A DNA stretch of 64,000 nucleotides from Mangrovibacter phragmitis (GCF_001655675.1 NZ_LYRP01000049.1:124001-188000); one strand, 5' to 3'. Shown: positions 31,215 to 42,599, counted from the stretch's first letter. The notes: a model not told the origin generated them from the sequence alone. A program made the numbers and translations.

Positions 31215-32243
31215 TTACGCCTTACCTGATATCGGTGTTGCAGACATCGCCAACGTGGTATCCAGCATGCGGTTGGCGAAGCCCCACTCATTATCACACC
31301 AGACCAATGTCTTGATCAGGTGCCCACCACTTACCCGGGTTTGGGTACCATCCACAATAGCGCTATGTGGATCGTGGTTAAAATCGGTCGAGACTAACGG
31401 TAATTCCGTATAGTCAACTATACCATGAAATGCCCCCTGTGCCGCTTTTTGCAGCAACAGGTTAACCTCTTGTGCAGTTACTTTATGTGACACAGTAACG
31501 CTCAAATCAATCGCCGTCACATTAATGACCGGTACTCGTACAGCGATAGCTTCAAAGCGGTCACAAAATTTCGGAAAAATACGGGTGATACCTGCAGCCA
31601 GCCGGGTATCGACCGGGATAATTGACTGACTGGCTGCCCGGGTACGGCGCAAGTCCGGATGGTAAGCATCGATCACCTGTTGGTCATGCATCGCAGAGTG
31701 AATGGTGGTGACCGTTCCTGATTCAATTTCCCAGGCTTCATCAAGCAGCTTAATCACGGGAATAATACAGTTAGTCGTGCAGGAGGCGTTGGAAACGATG
31801 CGGTCTGTGGAGCGGAGTTGGTCATGATTGACACCGTAAACCACGGTGGCATCCAGCGTATTACCGCCTGGGTGCGAAAACAGCACTTTTTTGGCTCCAG
31901 CCTCAATGTGAGCCAGACCATCTTCACGGCTACCATAGACCCCGGTGCAATCCAGCACAATATCCACATCCAGCGCCCGCCAGGGCAGCGAGGTAATATC
32001 CCGTTGATGCAAAATACGAATAGTGTCGTCACCAATAAAGAGCTGTTCGCGGTCATGGCGAACTTCCCACGCAAAACGGCCATGGCTGGTATCGTATTTA
32101 AGCAAATGCGCCATACCAGCGGCATCAGCCAGCTCGTTGATTGCCACAACGGTGATTTCCGCCCGGCGACCGGATTCGTAAAGTGCCCGAACCACGTTGC
32201 GCCCGATGCGACCAAAGCCATTTATCGCGATGCGTACGGTCAT
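31215..32243 (-). CDS. epd: D-erythrose-4-phosphate dehydrogenase
   Basis: Epd oxidises erythrose-4-phosphate to 4-phosphoerythronate for pyridoxal phosphate synthesis. The 342-residue GAPDH-like protein has the NAD fold [17 protein letters not shown] and the catalytic cysteine in [12 protein letters not shown]. The conserved VNHDQL and [17 protein letters not shown] region (here [20 protein letters not shown]) marks Epd rather than GapA. It is first in the epd-pgk-fbaA operon. Confidence 0.97.
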   Translation of the reverse strand: MTVRIAINGFGRIGRNVVRALYESGRRAEITVVAINELADAAGMAHLLKYDTSHGRFAWEVRHDREQLFIGDDTIRILHQRDITSLPWRALDVDIVLDCTGVYGSREDGLAHIEAGAKKVLFSHPGGNTLDATVVYGVNHDQLRSTDRIVSNASCTTNCIIPVIKLLDEAWEIESGTVTTIHSAMHDQQVIDAYHPDLRRTRAASQSIIPVDTRLAAGITRIFPKFCDRFEAIAVRVPVINVTAIDLSVTVSHKVTAQEVNLLLQKAAQGAFHGIVDYTELPLVSTDFNHDPHSAIVDGTQTRVSGGHLIKTLVWCDNEWGFANRMLDTTLAMSATPISGKA

Positions 32244-32592
32244 ATCTCTCCTGCCAGGATTCTGAGCAATGTTGTGGCAAACAGGGTAATGCAGCCACCG
32301 CCTCAGGGGAATCCTCGCCAGCCATAAATCACGACTGTTTGGTTAAATGTCGAACATTTTAAATTACTGAAACGCTTCAGCCAGCATATTAGAAATAAGG
32401 AATAAAGGGAATATTCCCTCTGCGTTATCACTCATTCTTCTGACCTGCATCACACTTTTCGCCATTTCACTGCTTAGAAGATAATCTGCACAAGAATACT
32501 CTTCAGGAATAATGGAATAATTTACTGCCAGAGAGGATATCACGAGCGTAAAAAAGCCGGGCAAATTACCCGGCTATATAAAACGAACATGG
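32244..32592. other. Intergenic region between tktA and epd
   Basis: No convincing gene is present. A 66-codon open frame (32364-32564, minus) runs into the tktA terminator and has no recognisable features. The region holds the tktA terminator, the epd promoter region, and a perfect 14-bp palindrome AGGGAATATTCCCT (32406-32419) of unknown meaning. E. coli carries several additional genes at this junction that are absent here. Confidence 0.5.
32549..32574 (-). terminator. Rho-independent terminator after tktA
   Basis: On the minus strand GCCGGG-TAATTTG-CCCGGC (arms at 32569-32574 and 32556-32561) is followed by TTTTTTTACG. Confidence 0.92.
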
Positions 32593-32601
32593 CTGAGGTG
32601 A

Positions 32602-34593
32602 TTACAGCAAAGATTTCGCCTGTTTCACTACGTTTTCTACGGTGAAACCGAACTCTTTAAACAGCAGCTCTGCTGGTGCAGATTCACCGAAGGTGGTCAT
32701 GCCCACAATGGCACCGTTCAGGCCAGTGTATTTGAACCAGTAGTCAGCAATGCCTGCTTCAATTGCCACACGGGCAGCAACTGCTTTTGGCAGCACCGCT
32801 TCGCGGTATGCGGCATCCTGTTTATCAAACACATCAGTTGACGGCATGGAAACCACACGCGCTTTCACGCCTTCGCCAGACAGTTGTTCCCAGGCGGCAA
32901 CCGCCAGTTCAACTTCAGAACCGGTGGCAATGAAAATCACCTGCGGCTGGCCTTCGCAGTCTTTCAGCACATAGCCACCACGCGCTGCATCAGCCAGTTG
33001 CTGTGCACTGCGCTCCTGCTGGGCCAGGTTCTGGCGGGACAGAATCAACGCGGTCGGGCCGTCATGGCGTTCAACAGCCGCTTTCCAGGCAATGGCACTT
33101 TCCACCTGGTCGCATGGGCGCCATGTACTCATGTTCGGCGTTACGCGCAGGGAAGCCAGTTGTTCTACAGGCTGGTGAGTCGGACCATCTTCACCCAGAC
33201 CGATGGAGTCGTGGGTATACACCATCACCTGGCGCTGTTTCATCAGTGCAGCCATACGCACCGCGTTACGGGCATATTCCACAAACATCAGGAAGGTGGA
33301 TGTATACGGCAGGAAACCACCATGCAGCGCGATACCGTTGGCAATCGCCGTCATCCCAAACTCACGCACACCGTAGTGAATGTAGTTACCAGCGGTGTCT
33401 TCGTTAATGGATTTGGAGCCGGACCAAATGGTCAGGTTGCTCGGTGCCAGGTCAGCAGAGCCGCCGAGGAATTCCGGTAACCACGGGCCAAAGGCTTCAA
33501 TGGCATTCTGCGACGCTTTACGGCTGGCGATTTTCGCCGGGTTGGCCTGCAGTTTTTCAATAAAGGCCTGAGAATTTGCCGCAAAATCAGACGGCATTTC
33601 ACCGCTCATGCGGCGGGTGAATTCAGCCGCTTCCTGCGGGAAGGCTTTGCTGTAGGCAGCAAATTTCTCATCCCATGCGGATTCTTTTGCTTTGCCTGCT
33701 TCAGAGGCATCCCACTGACCATAGATTTCCTGCGGGATAACAAAAGGTTCGTATTTCCAGCCAAGCTGTTCGCGGGTGGCAGCCACTTCTGCATCACCCA
33801 GCGGTGCACCGTGAGAATCGTGGGTACCGGCTTTGTTCGGCGAACCGAAACCGATGATGGTTTTGCACATCAGCAGGGACGGTTTGTCTGTGACACTGCG
33901 CGCTTCGTCGATGGCGCGTTTGATGGAGTCCGCATCATGGCCGTCAACACCGCGTACCACATGCCAGCCGTAAGCTTCAAAACGTTTGGCGGTGTCATCA
34001 GTAAACCAGCCTTCCACATGACCGTCGATAGAAATACCGTTGTCATCGTAAAACGCAACCAGTTTGCCCAGTTTCAGGGTACCGGCCAGGGAGCACACTT
34101 CGTGAGAAATCCCTTCCATCATGCAGCCATCACCCATAAAGGCGTAGGTGTGGTGGTTAACGATTTCATGGCCCGGACGGTTAAACTGCGCAGCCAGTGT
34201 TTTCTCAGCAATTGCCATACCCACGGCATTGGCAATACCCTGCCCCAGCGGGCCAGTGGTGGTTTCAACACCAGCGGTGTAACCCACTTCCGGGTGACCC
34301 GGTGTTTTGGAGTGCAACTGACGGAAATTTTTCAGTTCTTCAATTGGCAGGTCGTAGCCGGAAAGGTGCAGCAGGCTGTAAAGCAGCATGGAGCCATGGC
34401 CGTTAGACAGGACAAAGCGGTCACGGTCAGCCCAGTGCGGGTTCTTCGGGTTATGATTCAGGTAATCACGCCACAGGACCTCAGCAATGTCAGCCATCCC
34501 CATAGGGGCTCCGGGGTGGCCGGATTTGGCTTTTTGTACTGCGTCCATGCTGAGCGCACGAATGGCGTTGGCAAGCTCTTTACGAGAAGACAT
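32602..34593 (-). CDS. tktA: Transketolase 1
   Basis: TktA transfers two-carbon units in the non-oxidative pentose phosphate pathway with thiamine diphosphate. The 663-residue length matches E. coli. The TPP-binding motif [19 protein letters not shown] and catalytic SGHPGAPMG, plus [22 protein letters not shown] in the pyrimidine domain, are present. The start at 34593 gives [12 protein letters not shown]; an in-frame extension to 34671 is rejected. Confidence 0.98.
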   Translation of the reverse strand: MSSRKELANAIRALSMDAVQKAKSGHPGAPMGMADIAEVLWRDYLNHNPKNPHWADRDRFVLSNGHGSMLLYSLLHLSGYDLPIEELKNFRQLHSKTPGHPEVGYTAGVETTTGPLGQGIANAVGMAIAEKTLAAQFNRPGHEIVNHHTYAFMGDGCMMEGISHEVCSLAGTLKLGKLVAFYDDNGISIDGHVEGWFTDDTAKRFEAYGWHVVRGVDGHDADSIKRAIDEARSVTDKPSLLMCKTIIGFGSPNKAGTHDSHGAPLGDAEVAATREQLGWKYEPFVIPQEIYGQWDASEAGKAKESAWDEKFAAYSKAFPQEAAEFTRRMSGEMPSDFAANSQAFIEKLQANPAKIASRKASQNAIEAFGPWLPEFLGGSADLAPSNLTIWSGSKSINEDTAGNYIHYGVREFGMTAIANGIALHGGFLPYTSTFLMFVEYARNAVRMAALMKQRQVMVYTHDSIGLGEDGPTHQPVEQLASLRVTPNMSTWRPCDQVESAIAWKAAVERHDGPTALILSRQNLAQQERSAQQLADAARGGYVLKDCEGQPQVIFIATGSEVELAVAAWEQLSGEGVKARVVSMPSTDVFDKQDAAYREAVLPKAVAARVAIEAGIADYWFKYTGLNGAIVGMTTFGESAPAELLFKEFGFTVENVVKQAKSLL

Positions 34594-35035
34594 TTTGACT
34601 CCAGATCGGATAGTTGAAGACCAGGCCTTAATAACGGTTTCAAGCCTGCACCCCAATGGTGTATAGCCCAAAGCAAAAACACCCCACTACAGTAAACTGT
34701 ATTCAGGCTGTGTTATTTTCAGGCTATTGATTCACCATAATAAGTGGGCACATGTCTCTGGCCGTTAGGGCTCCAAAAAGTTGTCCATCAATTTAACCTA
34801 AGCAGCCTGTCATGTACATGGAACATCCTTTTGTCCACAGATAAATCTGCGAAACAGCCCTCAGGTTCTGTAGTTGAGTATCGCACAGGCTGAGCCTGAG
34901 GATTTATACTTCTGCGCCCTGGGTGCGGATTTTAAGACTTTTTGCTTACTGTTGAGCCGGGCTGGTGGGCAGGAGGGCAATAGAAAAACGGCACGCGGAC
35001 AACCCGCGCGCCATTCTTAGCAAACGAATAACAAA
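34594..35035. other. Short speA-tktA intergenic region (site of speB/loiP in E. coli)
   Basis: No coding sequence or speB remnant is visible in these 442 bp. It contains the speA terminator (34984-35012), an inverted repeat CCTCAGG/CCTGAGG (about 34859 and 34896), and presumably the tktA promoter. In E. coli agmatinase (speB) and loiP/yggG lie here. Confidence 0.55.
34984..35012 (-). terminator. Terminator after speA
   Basis: On the minus strand GGCGCGCGG-GTTGT-CCGCGTGCC (one G-T pair) is followed by GTTTTTC. Confidence 0.82.
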
Positions 35036-37012
35036 TTATTCGTCTTCGAGGTAGGTATAGCCGTAAAGGCCAGCTTCAAACTCTTCCATAAATTGCTGTT
35101 GCAATACCGGGTCCAGCCCAGTCTGCCTGACCTGATCACGGAAATGTGTCAGCAGAGTATTGGGGTCCAGTTGTACGTATTGCAGCATGTCGGCAACGGT
35201 ATCACCCTCGTCAGAAAGCTCTACTTCCACGGTGCCATCCGGGAAGACAAACACATCCACGGCCTCGGTATCACCAAACAGGTTATGCATGTTACCCAAA
35301 ATTTCCTGATATGCCCCGACCATAAAGAAACCGAGTAATGGTGGGTTTTCAGGATCATATTCCGGCATTGGCATGGTCGTCGCAATACCATCGCCATCCA
35401 CATAATGGTCAATGGCACCATCTGAGTCACAGGTGATATCCAGTAATACAGCACGGCGCTCTGGCGCATGGTTCAGCCCTTCAAGTGGCAGAACCGGGAA
35501 CAACTGGTCTATCCCCCAGGCATCCGGCATGGACTGGAACAGCGAGAAGTTGACGTACAGTTTATCCGCCATACGTTCCTGCAGTTCATCGATAATTGGC
35601 CGGTGAGCACGGTTTTGTGGATCCAGTTGTTTTTGCACCTCATGGCACATACTCAAATAGAGTTGTTCAGCCCAGGCTCGCTCCTGAAGATTGAATGTAC
35701 CGGATGAGTAACCGACATGGATATCATGCAAATCCATCTGGCTGTCGTGCAACCATTCACGTAAGGAGCGCCGGTTGTCGGGCTCATGCATTTCTTCCCA
35801 GGTCTCCCACATGCTCTGCAATGCACGGGAAGCATCTTCAGCCGGAGGCGTTGGTTTGGAAAATTCATTGCGCTCTACCCCAATAATATTGGAGACCAGA
35901 ACTGTGTGGTGCGCGGTCACTGCCCGGCCTGACTCGGTGATAACCGTTGGGTGCGGCAGCCCGTGCTCTTCGCAGGCATCACCAATGGCCCATATAATAT
36001 TGTTGGCGTATTCGTTCAGACCATAGTTCACAGAACAGTCAGACTGAGAACGTGTCCCTTCATAATCTACGCCCAGGCCGCCACCTACATCGAAGCACTG
36101 AATATTCACACCCAGTTTATGCAGTTCGACATAGAAACGTGCAGACTCACGAACACCGGTTGCGATATCGCGGATATTCGCCATCTGTGAACCCAGGTGG
36201 AAGTGCAGCAGTTGCAGGCTGTCAAGGCGATTCGCCGCACGCAACATTTCAACCAGTTGCAATACCTGAGTTGCTGCAAGGCCAAATTTTGACTTTTCGC
36301 CACCGGAAGACTGCCATTTGCCTGAGCCTTGTGAAGCCAGACGAGCACGAACCCCCAGGCGTGGCACCACATTCAGGCGGGCGGCTTCTTCCAGAACGAT
36401 ATTAATTTCCGTCATTTTTTCGATGACCAGATAGACTTTGTGGCCCATCTTTTCACCGATCATCGCCAGGCGAATGTATTCACGGTCTTTGTAACCATTA
36501 CACACAATTACTGAGCGAGTCATACCGGCATGAGCCAGAACCGCCATCAATTCGGCCTTGGAACCGGCTTCCAGCCCCAGCGGTTCACCGGAGTGAATCA
36601 GTGACTCAATCACGCGGCGATGCTGGTTTACCTTTATCGGATAAACCAGGAAATAGTCGCCTTTATAACCGTAAGATTCACGGGCGCGTTTGAATGCCCC
36701 ATTAATAGAACGCAGGCGGTGCTGGAGAATTTGTGGGAAACAAAACAGAGCAGGAAGGCGTTGCCCCTGGGCTTCACGTTCCTTCACCAGTTTCGCCAGA
36801 TCAACCCGGGCTTGCGGTACGTCCGGATCCGGGCAAACACTGATATGCCCCAGTTCATTGACGTCGTAATAGTTATTGCCCCACCAGGCAATATTGTATG
36901 TACGCAGCATCTTGCTGGCTTCCTGGGAGTTCATTGCAACCTCCTGCATGGAACGGAGTACACCCTGTTCGCCTGCTGACGAACCCGAAACAAAAGAAAT
37001 GTCGTCAGACAT
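35036..37012 (-). CDS. speA: Biosynthetic arginine decarboxylase
   Basis: SpeA decarboxylates arginine to agmatine for putrescine synthesis, using PLP and magnesium. The 658-residue length equals E. coli SpeA. The PLP lysine lies in [18 protein letters not shown] and the C-terminal active-site DITCDSDG are present. The start at 37012 ([10 protein letters not shown]) is chosen by family alignment. yqgB overlaps its start. The usual downstream partner speB is missing at this locus. Confidence 0.97.
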   Translation of the reverse strand: MSDDISFVSGSSAGEQGVLRSMQEVAMNSQEASKMLRTYNIAWWGNNYYDVNELGHISVCPDPDVPQARVDLAKLVKEREAQGQRLPALFCFPQILQHRLRSINGAFKRARESYGYKGDYFLVYPIKVNQHRRVIESLIHSGEPLGLEAGSKAELMAVLAHAGMTRSVIVCNGYKDREYIRLAMIGEKMGHKVYLVIEKMTEINIVLEEAARLNVVPRLGVRARLASQGSGKWQSSGGEKSKFGLAATQVLQLVEMLRAANRLDSLQLLHFHLGSQMANIRDIATGVRESARFYVELHKLGVNIQCFDVGGGLGVDYEGTRSQSDCSVNYGLNEYANNIIWAIGDACEEHGLPHPTVITESGRAVTAHHTVLVSNIIGVERNEFSKPTPPAEDASRALQSMWETWEEMHEPDNRRSLREWLHDSQMDLHDIHVGYSSGTFNLQERAWAEQLYLSMCHEVQKQLDPQNRAHRPIIDELQERMADKLYVNFSLFQSMPDAWGIDQLFPVLPLEGLNHAPERRAVLLDITCDSDGAIDHYVDGDGIATTMPMPEYDPENPPLLGFFMVGAYQEILGNMHNLFGDTEAVDVFVFPDGTVEVELSDEGDTVADMLQYVQLDPNTLLTHFRDQVRQTGLDPVLQQQFMEEFEAGLYGYTYLEDE

Positions 37013-37151
37013 TGCGAACCTCAATTTTTGTCGAAAAAGTAAAACAGTTGACTACTATCGCAGGGCATACCTGAGATAACAACCCATAAGCAACACCCGG
37101 AGTTAGCAGAACATAAAGCTTCGCTAACCGCGTGACCGGTTTCATTTTCAT
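37005..37151 (-). CDS. yqgB: Small protein YqgB
   Basis: This 48-residue protein begins [13 protein letters not shown] and contains AYGLLSQ and AIVVNCFT, the same blocks as E. coli YqgB (43 residues), which is encoded at the same place directly upstream of speA. YqgB is an acid-response protein of unclear mechanism in E. coli. Its stop lies just inside the start of speA, so the two may be coupled. The open frame continues upstream to 37517 but only this part resembles a known protein. Confidence 0.72.
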   Translation of the reverse strand: MKMKPVTRLAKLYVLLTPGVAYGLLSQVCPAIVVNCFTFSTKIEVRNV

Positions 37152-37854
37152 AACATTGTAAGACACGATTCCGAACGCCACATGACAGTCCGGCGAAACC
37201 TGGAAAAATCCTTCTGGAAAACCAGAAGAGCCCTTGCTCAGTTCAGGTGGCGAAAACCAGCTCGAGAATCCTGAGACGTGCCGAAACGGATATGACATCG
37301 GCTGGAAAACAAAAGTGAGAAGCAGGTGGAGAGGTGCGTATATACACCTGAGGATCGACGTAACAACGGAGTCTGTTGAAAATGGCGGTTCATTGTCATT
37401 GCTTGTTATCACCTCCACGCATACAACTACATGCGATAAGTAAAGCCCGTGGTCGGTCGCAGGAACGAAAACCACGCTACTGAGATTTTGCTCAACCCGG
37501 CTGGAAGTGAGTAACACAGTAAAAACTGATTACCTGACGATATAAGCCGCGCGCGCCGTTTTATACCCACATCATCGCCAAAAAGCAAAACAAAAATATG
37601 CTACCGGGCCGCTCGTTGCTTCTGTTGTTTTGTAACAAAACAGCAGCATCGTGAAGTCTGTCAAAAAACCACTGGAAATCTGCTTAAGGTATAACCTAGA
37701 ATAGCCGTCCAGAAGTTAATCCATCTATACTGATTAACACTAAGACTGCTGGTGTTGATTACCACCCCAAATGACGTTTGTCAGCATAGTCCTTATAAAG
37801 GATGTGGGTTATCAGCAGTCCCTGATAATCGATTTACTCCAGGGTGAAGATAAT
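37152..37854. other. Divergent control region between speA/yqgB and metK
   Basis: This 703-bp stretch holds no recognised gene. On the minus strand the yqgB frame stays open as far as 37517 without homology. The metK side carries tandem MetJ-box-like octamers (37703-37726). In E. coli the small gene yqgD lies here; I cannot see a convincing equivalent. Confidence 0.45.
37703..37726 (+). promoter_or_regulatory. Tandem MetJ boxes upstream of metK
   Basis: Three contiguous octamers AGCCGTCC, AGAAGTTA and ATCCATCT resemble degenerate forms of the MetJ box AGACGTCT. MetJ with S-adenosylmethionine represses metK in enterobacteria, and tandem 8-bp repeats are its known binding architecture. Confidence 0.6.
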
Positions 37855-39006
37855 ATGGCAAAACACCTTTTTACGTCCGAGTCAGTATCCGAAGGGCATC
37901 CCGACAAAATAGCAGACCAGATTTCAGACGCCGTTCTTGACGCGATTCTGGAACAGGATCCTAAAGCACGCGTTGCCTGTGAGACTTACGTAAAAACGGG
38001 CATGGTTCTGGTTGGTGGTGAAATCACGACCAGTGCCTGGGTTGATATTGAAGAAATTACCCGTAATACCGTGCGTGATATTGGTTATATTCATTCCGAC
38101 ATGGGCTTTGACGCAAACTCTTGTGCCGTTCTGAGCGCCATCGGCAAACAGTCTCCGGATATCAACCAGGGTGTTGACCGTGCAGACCCGCTTGAACAGG
38201 GTGCTGGCGACCAGGGTCTGATGTTTGGCTATGCCACTAATGAAACCGATGTACTAATGCCGGCGCCAATAACTTATGCTCATCGTCTGGTTCAGCGCCA
38301 GTCTGAAGTGCGTAAAAATGGCACACTACCGTGGTTACGCCCTGATGCGAAAAGCCAGGTAACCTTCCAGTATGATGACGGAAAAATTGTCGGCATCGAT
38401 GCGGTTGTGTTGTCTACTCAGCATTCAGAATCGGTCACGCAGAAAGACCTGCAAGAAGCTGTAATGGAAGAAATCATCAAGCCGGTTCTGCCTGCAGAAT
38501 GGCTGAGTGCTTCCACTAAATTCTTTATTAACCCAACAGGCCGTTTTGTTATTGGTGGCCCAATGGGCGATTGTGGCCTGACCGGACGTAAAATTATCGT
38601 GGATACCTACGGTGGTATGGCTCGCCATGGCGGCGGGGCATTCTCCGGTAAAGATCCTTCCAAAGTAGACCGTTCTGCAGCTTACGCTGCTCGCTATGTA
38701 GCGAAAAACATTGTTGCTGCGGGTCTGGCAGATCGCTGCGAAATCCAGGTGTCCTATGCCATCGGTGTGGCTGAACCCACTTCCATCATGGTAGAAACCT
38801 TTGGTACTGAAAAAGTGGCCTCAGAGTTACTGACAGCACTGGTTCGCGAACATTTTGATCTGCGCCCTTATGGCCTGATCAAAATGCTGGATTTGTTACA
38901 TCCGATCTACCGCGAAACAGCAGCTTATGGTCACTTTGGTCGTGACCACTTCCCCTGGGAAAAAACCGACAAAGCAGCCGACCTGCGCGCTGCTGCCGGG
39001 CTGTAA
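37855..39006 (+). CDS. metK: S-adenosylmethionine synthetase
   Basis: MetK makes S-adenosylmethionine from methionine and ATP. The 383-residue protein shows [21 protein letters not shown] at the N-terminus, the ATP loop [21 protein letters not shown] and the hexapeptide-type [12 protein letters not shown]. The start at 37855 has AGGGTGAAG upstream; an in-frame extension to 37771 is rejected. Copy 2 of the hairpin repeat sits in its terminator. Confidence 0.98.
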   Translation: MAKHLFTSESVSEGHPDKIADQISDAVLDAILEQDPKARVACETYVKTGMVLVGGEITTSAWVDIEEITRNTVRDIGYIHSDMGFDANSCAVLSAIGKQSPDINQGVDRADPLEQGAGDQGLMFGYATNETDVLMPAPITYAHRLVQRQSEVRKNGTLPWLRPDAKSQVTFQYDDGKIVGIDAVVLSTQHSESVTQKDLQEAVMEEIIKPVLPAEWLSASTKFFINPTGRFVIGGPMGDCGLTGRKIIVDTYGGMARHGGGAFSGKDPSKVDRSAAYAARYVAKNIVAAGLADRCEIQVSYAIGVAEPTSIMVETFGTEKVASELLTALVREHFDLRPYGLIKMLDLLHPIYRETAAYGHFGRDHFPWEKTDKAADLRAAAGL

Positions 39007-39026
39007 TAAACAGTCTCGGGCACCTT

Positions 39027-39214
39027 TCAGGGCCAGTATTCACTGGCCCTCAGATTGATGAAAAAGAAGGAAAAAGCGTGGTTTTTCCTTCTTTTCAGTT
39101 AGTAGCCGAAAATCAATAAATTGATTTTCCTGGTTTTTTATTGGATGACATCCTCTCGTTCTGTGCGGACATGAGGTTCGTCATCAGACTCAGGGCCAGT
39201 ATTCACTGGCCCTC
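39027..39214. repeat. Terminator-associated hairpin repeat, copy 2 (metK)
   Basis: A 138-bp element (39052-39189), about 90% identical by eye to copies 1 and 3, is flanked by identical 25-bp direct repeats (39027-39051 and 39190-39214) whose core GGGCCAGT-ATTC-ACTGGCCC is the metK terminator stem. The distal copy is followed by TCTTTATG, the proximal copy by the element. Internal hairpins and end sequences (AGATTGATGA and TCATCAGACTCA) match the other copies. Confidence 0.88.
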
Positions 39215-39219
39215 TTTAT
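39192..39219 (+). terminator. metK terminator stem (distal copy)
   Basis: AGGGCCAGT-ATTC-ACTGGCCCT followed by CTTTATG. This is probably the original metK terminator, moved 163 bp downstream by the repeat insertion. Confidence 0.7.
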
Positions 39220-39379
39220 GACCCTTCGCAATTTGTTTACTGGCTAACTTTTCTTTCTGCAAGACTGAGCGCTCCCGTTACACCTGCAACCAACACGTTT
39301 CTGTACAACGCGAAATCTTGCTGCGCGGCCCCCAACAGCCTCTTTTCTGCTTAGTGCAGCCTGAGCCATCACGCAAGAA

Positions 39380-39395
39380 ATGAAAACGGTTACAC
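39380..39395 (+). promoter_or_regulatory. GalR/GalS operator, distal
   Basis: ATGAAAACGGTTACAC fits the GalR/GalS consensus GTGNAANCGNTTNCAC except for the first base. A second operator lies 183 bp downstream, so looping between them is possible. Confidence 0.6.
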
Positions 39396-39562
39396 ATCGA
39401 TTTGCAATATATTTTTTCAGAATAGGCTTAAAAAAACATAAATTTGATATTTTTGTTACACAAACTATCAGAGTTATCTAATAATCCAACATAACAGAAA
39501 ATGAGATAGTGAATAATATAATGATTTTAATAGTAAAAAACAACAATCACAAACCATACACA

Positions 39563-39578
39563 ATGTAACCGATTACAT
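39563..39578 (+). promoter_or_regulatory. GalR/GalS operator, proximal
   Basis: ATGTAACCGATTACAT is a near-palindrome fitting the GalR/GalS operator pattern. It lies 85 bp before galP, adjacent to a CRP-like site, as expected for a galactose permease promoter. Confidence 0.72.
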
Positions 39579-39581
39579 TAG

Positions 39582-39597
39582 CGTGACAATGGTCACG
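39582..39597 (+). promoter_or_regulatory. CRP-cAMP binding site upstream of galP
   Basis: CGTGA-CAATGG-TCACG closely matches TGTGA-N6-TCACA with perfect symmetry of the GTGA/TCAC cores. Confidence 0.7.
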
Positions 39598-39662
39598 TTT
39601 TCTCTCCCAAACACAACCTACCATTAACATCGGTATAATTAACAACCCAACTGGAGGGCATC

Positions 39663-41054
39663 ATGCCTGACACTAAAAAAACGGGGCTTTCTAACAAGGC
39701 ATTGACATTCTTTGTCTGCTTTCTGGCCGCACTGGCAGGATTGCTGTTTGGTCTTGATATCGGTGTTATTGCCGGTGCACTTCCCTTTATTGCCCATGAG
39801 TTCCAAATTACATCACACCAACAAGAATGGGTGGTAAGTTCCATGATGTTCGGTGCTGCAGTGGGTGCGGTAGGGAGCGGCTGGCTCTCTTTCCGACTGG
39901 GGCGTAAATACAGCCTGATGATTGGCGCGATACTGTTCGTGGCCGGTTCATTATGCTCCGCTCTGGCACCAAATGCCGAAATTCTGATTCTTTCCCGCGT
40001 GTTACTGGGGCTGGCCGTGGGCATTGCCTCCTACACGGCACCACTGTACCTTTCTGAAATTGCGCCAGAAAAGATTCGCGGCGGCATGATCTCCATGTAT
40101 CAGTTAATGATAACTATCGGCATTCTTGGCGCCTATTTATCAGATACCGCCTTCAGTTACAGCGGTGAATGGCGCTGGATGCTGGGTGTTATCACTATTC
40201 CGGCGGCCTTGCTGTTAATTGGCGTATTCTTTTTACCAGACAGCCCACGCTGGTTTGCAGCCAAACGCCGCTTCCATGACGCTGAACGTGTGCTGATGTA
40301 CCTGCGTGACTCCAGTGAAGAAGCCAAACGTGAACTGGAAGAAATACGTGACAGCCTGAAGGTGAAACAAAGTGGCTGGTCACTATTCCGTGAAAACAGC
40401 AATTTCCGCCGGGCCGTTTTTCTGGGTGTGCTACTACAAGTAATGCAACAGTTCACCGGGATGAACGTCATCATGTATTACGCGCCCAAAATTTTCGAAA
40501 TAGCCGGTTTTACCAATACCACAGAACAGATGTGGGGAACGGTTATCGTCGGCCTCACCAATGTACTGGCAACCTTTATTGCAATTGGACTGGTTGACCG
40601 TTGGGGGCGTAAACCAACGCTGATCCTTGGGTTCCTTGTGATGGCCGTTGGTATGGGTATTCTCGGCACCATGCTGCATGTGGGTATTCACTCCAGCAAT
40701 GCACAATACTTCGCCGTGGCCATGCTACTGATGTTTATTGTGGGTTTTGCAATGAGTGCCGGCCCGTTAATTTGGGTGCTGTGTTCCGAAATTCAGCCCC
40801 TGAAAGGACGAGATTTCGGCATAACCTGCTCAACGGCAACCAACTGGATTGCCAATATGATTGTCGGTGCGACATTCCTGACTATGCTCAACAGTTTGGG
40901 TAATGCAAGTACCTTCTGGATTTATGCTGGTCTGAATGTGTTCTTTATCATTCTGACATTAATTCTGGTACCGGAAACCAAGCATGTTTCCCTTGAGCAC
41001 ATTGAACGTAACCTGATGAAAGGCCGTCCGTTGCGTGAAATTGGTGCCCAATAA
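39663..41054 (+). CDS. galP: Galactose:proton symporter GalP
   Basis: GalP is a major facilitator sugar/H+ symporter for galactose and glucose. The 463-residue protein has twelve predicted membrane segments and sugar-porter signatures [60 protein letters not shown] and VPETK. AACTGGAGGGC provides the ribosome site. Upstream lie two GalR/GalS-like operators and a CRP site. Confidence 0.97.
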   Translation: MPDTKKTGLSNKALTFFVCFLAALAGLLFGLDIGVIAGALPFIAHEFQITSHQQEWVVSSMMFGAAVGAVGSGWLSFRLGRKYSLMIGAILFVAGSLCSALAPNAEILILSRVLLGLAVGIASYTAPLYLSEIAPEKIRGGMISMYQLMITIGILGAYLSDTAFSYSGEWRWMLGVITIPAALLLIGVFFLPDSPRWFAAKRRFHDAERVLMYLRDSSEEAKRELEEIRDSLKVKQSGWSLFRENSNFRRAVFLGVLLQVMQQFTGMNVIMYYAPKIFEIAGFTNTTEQMWGTVIVGLTNVLATFIAIGLVDRWGRKPTLILGFLVMAVGMGILGTMLHVGIHSSNAQYFAVAMLLMFIVGFAMSAGPLIWVLCSEIQPLKGRDFGITCSTATNWIANMIVGATFLTMLNSLGNASTFWIYAGLNVFFIILTLILVPETKHVSLEHIERNLMKGRPLREIGAQ

Positions 41055-41137
41055 AACATCCTGCCAAATTTGGGGGGCGGCTATGCCCCCCGCTACACGC
41101 TTGCAGTCAGCGATTCCAGGCTCTATGCTGCCAGCTT

Positions 41138-41647
41138 ATGAATACACGCCGCATCCCCATTGCAATACAACAAGCTATAATGCGCAGCCTGCGCGCTAAC
41201 CTGGTACGGGCTAATCACTACCTGAATACACAGTACCCTGAGCCCAAAATCTCCTGGCAGCAACGCGGAACATCGGCGGGTACCGCCTGGTTAGAATCCT
41301 ATGAAATCCGGCTTAACCCATTATTATTGTTGGAAAACCAGCAAGCATTTACCGACCAGGTAGTGCCACACGAACTGGCTCATTTACTGGTGTGGAAGCA
41401 TTTTGGCCGGGTGGCTCCCCATGGCAAAGAGTGGAAATGGATGATGGAAACTGTGCTGGGCGTTCCGGCTCTGCGTACTCACCAGTTCGAACTCAGCGCC
41501 GTGCGTTCCAATACCTTCCCTTATTATTGCCGTTGCCAGCAACATCAGTTGACGGTACGTCGCCATAACCGGGTATTACGCAAGCAGGCGGAATACCGCT
41601 GTATTCATTGCGGTGAAATACTAAAACCGGGCACATCTCCTCTGTAA
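41138..41647 (+). CDS. sprT: SprT-family zinc metalloprotease-like protein
   Basis: The 169-residue SprT protein is related to eukaryotic SPRTN proteases that act on DNA-protein crosslinks; the E. coli function is not settled. The zinc motif HELAH is at 78-82, with [15 protein letters not shown] following, and a C-terminal zinc ribbon (YYCRCQQH...YRCIHCGE). It lies between galP and endA as in E. coli. Confidence 0.94.
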   Translation: MNTRRIPIAIQQAIMRSLRANLVRANHYLNTQYPEPKISWQQRGTSAGTAWLESYEIRLNPLLLLENQQAFTDQVVPHELAHLLVWKHFGRVAPHGKEWKWMMETVLGVPALRTHQFELSAVRSNTFPYYCRCQQHQLTVRRHNRVLRKQAEYRCIHCGEILKPGTSPL

Positions 41648-41743
41648 CGACAACAAGTTAACTGGAAACTTTAGAATCTAACTGATTGAAACTGGATAAA
41701 TGATCAGTTAGGGTGCGGGCACACTTTGACAGAGAATTTCGAT

Positions 41744-42454
41744 ATGTCCCGCAAAATATTTTCTACCGCTATCTCCCTGGCGGCTTTTTTGTTAAGTACC
41801 GGTGCACAGGCCACAGGTATTCACAGTTTTTCTCAAGCAAAGACGGCTGGCGTAAAAGTGAATGCCGATGTTCCCGGCACTTTTTATTGTGGTTGTAAAA
41901 TCACCTGGGAAGGGAAAAAAGGCATTCCGGACCTGAACTCATGCGGTTACCACATCAGAAAAAATAAAGTTCGGGCCAACCGCATTGAATGGGAACATGT
42001 TATGCCCGCATGGCAATTCGGCCATCTGCGCCAGTGCTGGCAAGAAGGGGGGCGTAAGAACTGTGCCAAAGATCCGGTGTACCGCAAAATTGAAAGCGAT
42101 ATGCACAACCTGGAACCCGCAGTGGGCGAAGTCAACGCCGATCGCGGTAACTTTATGTACAACCAGTGGAATGGTGGTGAGAACCAGTATGGGCAGTGCA
42201 CAATGAAAGTCGATTTTTCCAGCAAGCGCGCTGAACCACCAGCCCGCGCGCGGGGTGCCATTGCCAGAACATATTTTTATATGCGCGATCAGTACCAACT
42301 ACCGCTCTCACGCCAACAAACTCAACTATTTGAAGCCTGGGATAAAATGTACCCGGTGACTCAGTGGGAATGCACACGCGATGAACGTATAGCGAAAATA
42401 CAGGGAAATCATAACCCTTATGTACAGCAGGCTTGCATGGCGCGAAAAGGCTAA
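41744..42454 (+). CDS. endA: Periplasmic endonuclease I
   Basis: EndA cuts double-stranded DNA in the periplasm and is inhibited by tRNA. The 236-residue protein has a signal peptide (about 1-24, ending GAQA), the nuclease core [15 protein letters not shown] with the catalytic His, and [18 protein letters not shown] (metal-binding Asn). The start at 41744 is chosen over an in-frame 41726 by signal-peptide shape. Confidence 0.96.
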   Translation: MSRKIFSTAISLAAFLLSTGAQATGIHSFSQAKTAGVKVNADVPGTFYCGCKITWEGKKGIPDLNSCGYHIRKNKVRANRIEWEHVMPAWQFGHLRQCWQEGGRKNCAKDPVYRKIESDMHNLEPAVGEVNADRGNFMYNQWNGGENQYGQCTMKVDFSSKRAEPPARARGAIARTYFYMRDQYQLPLSRQQTQLFEAWDKMYPVTQWECTRDERIAKIQGNHNPYVQQACMARKG

Positions 42455-42599
42455 CCTACACTACCCAGCAATAATTAACTCTGTGATGCGCCGGTGCCTC
42501 CATTAGTGGGGCACAATAATGACGGCAACTTCTGCACTCTGCGCTTAGCGAAGAATTTGTTATAACCACCATCACACCTTTTTATGGATGATATACACG

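Noticed and set aside
32364..32564. A 66-codon frame between tktA and epd
   Set aside because: No ribosome site or homology, and it overlaps the tktA terminator.
37234..37443. A 69-codon plus-strand frame in the speA-metK gap as a possible yqgD
   Set aside because: It lacks the membrane character expected of YqgD and is antisense to the longer open frame upstream of yqgB.
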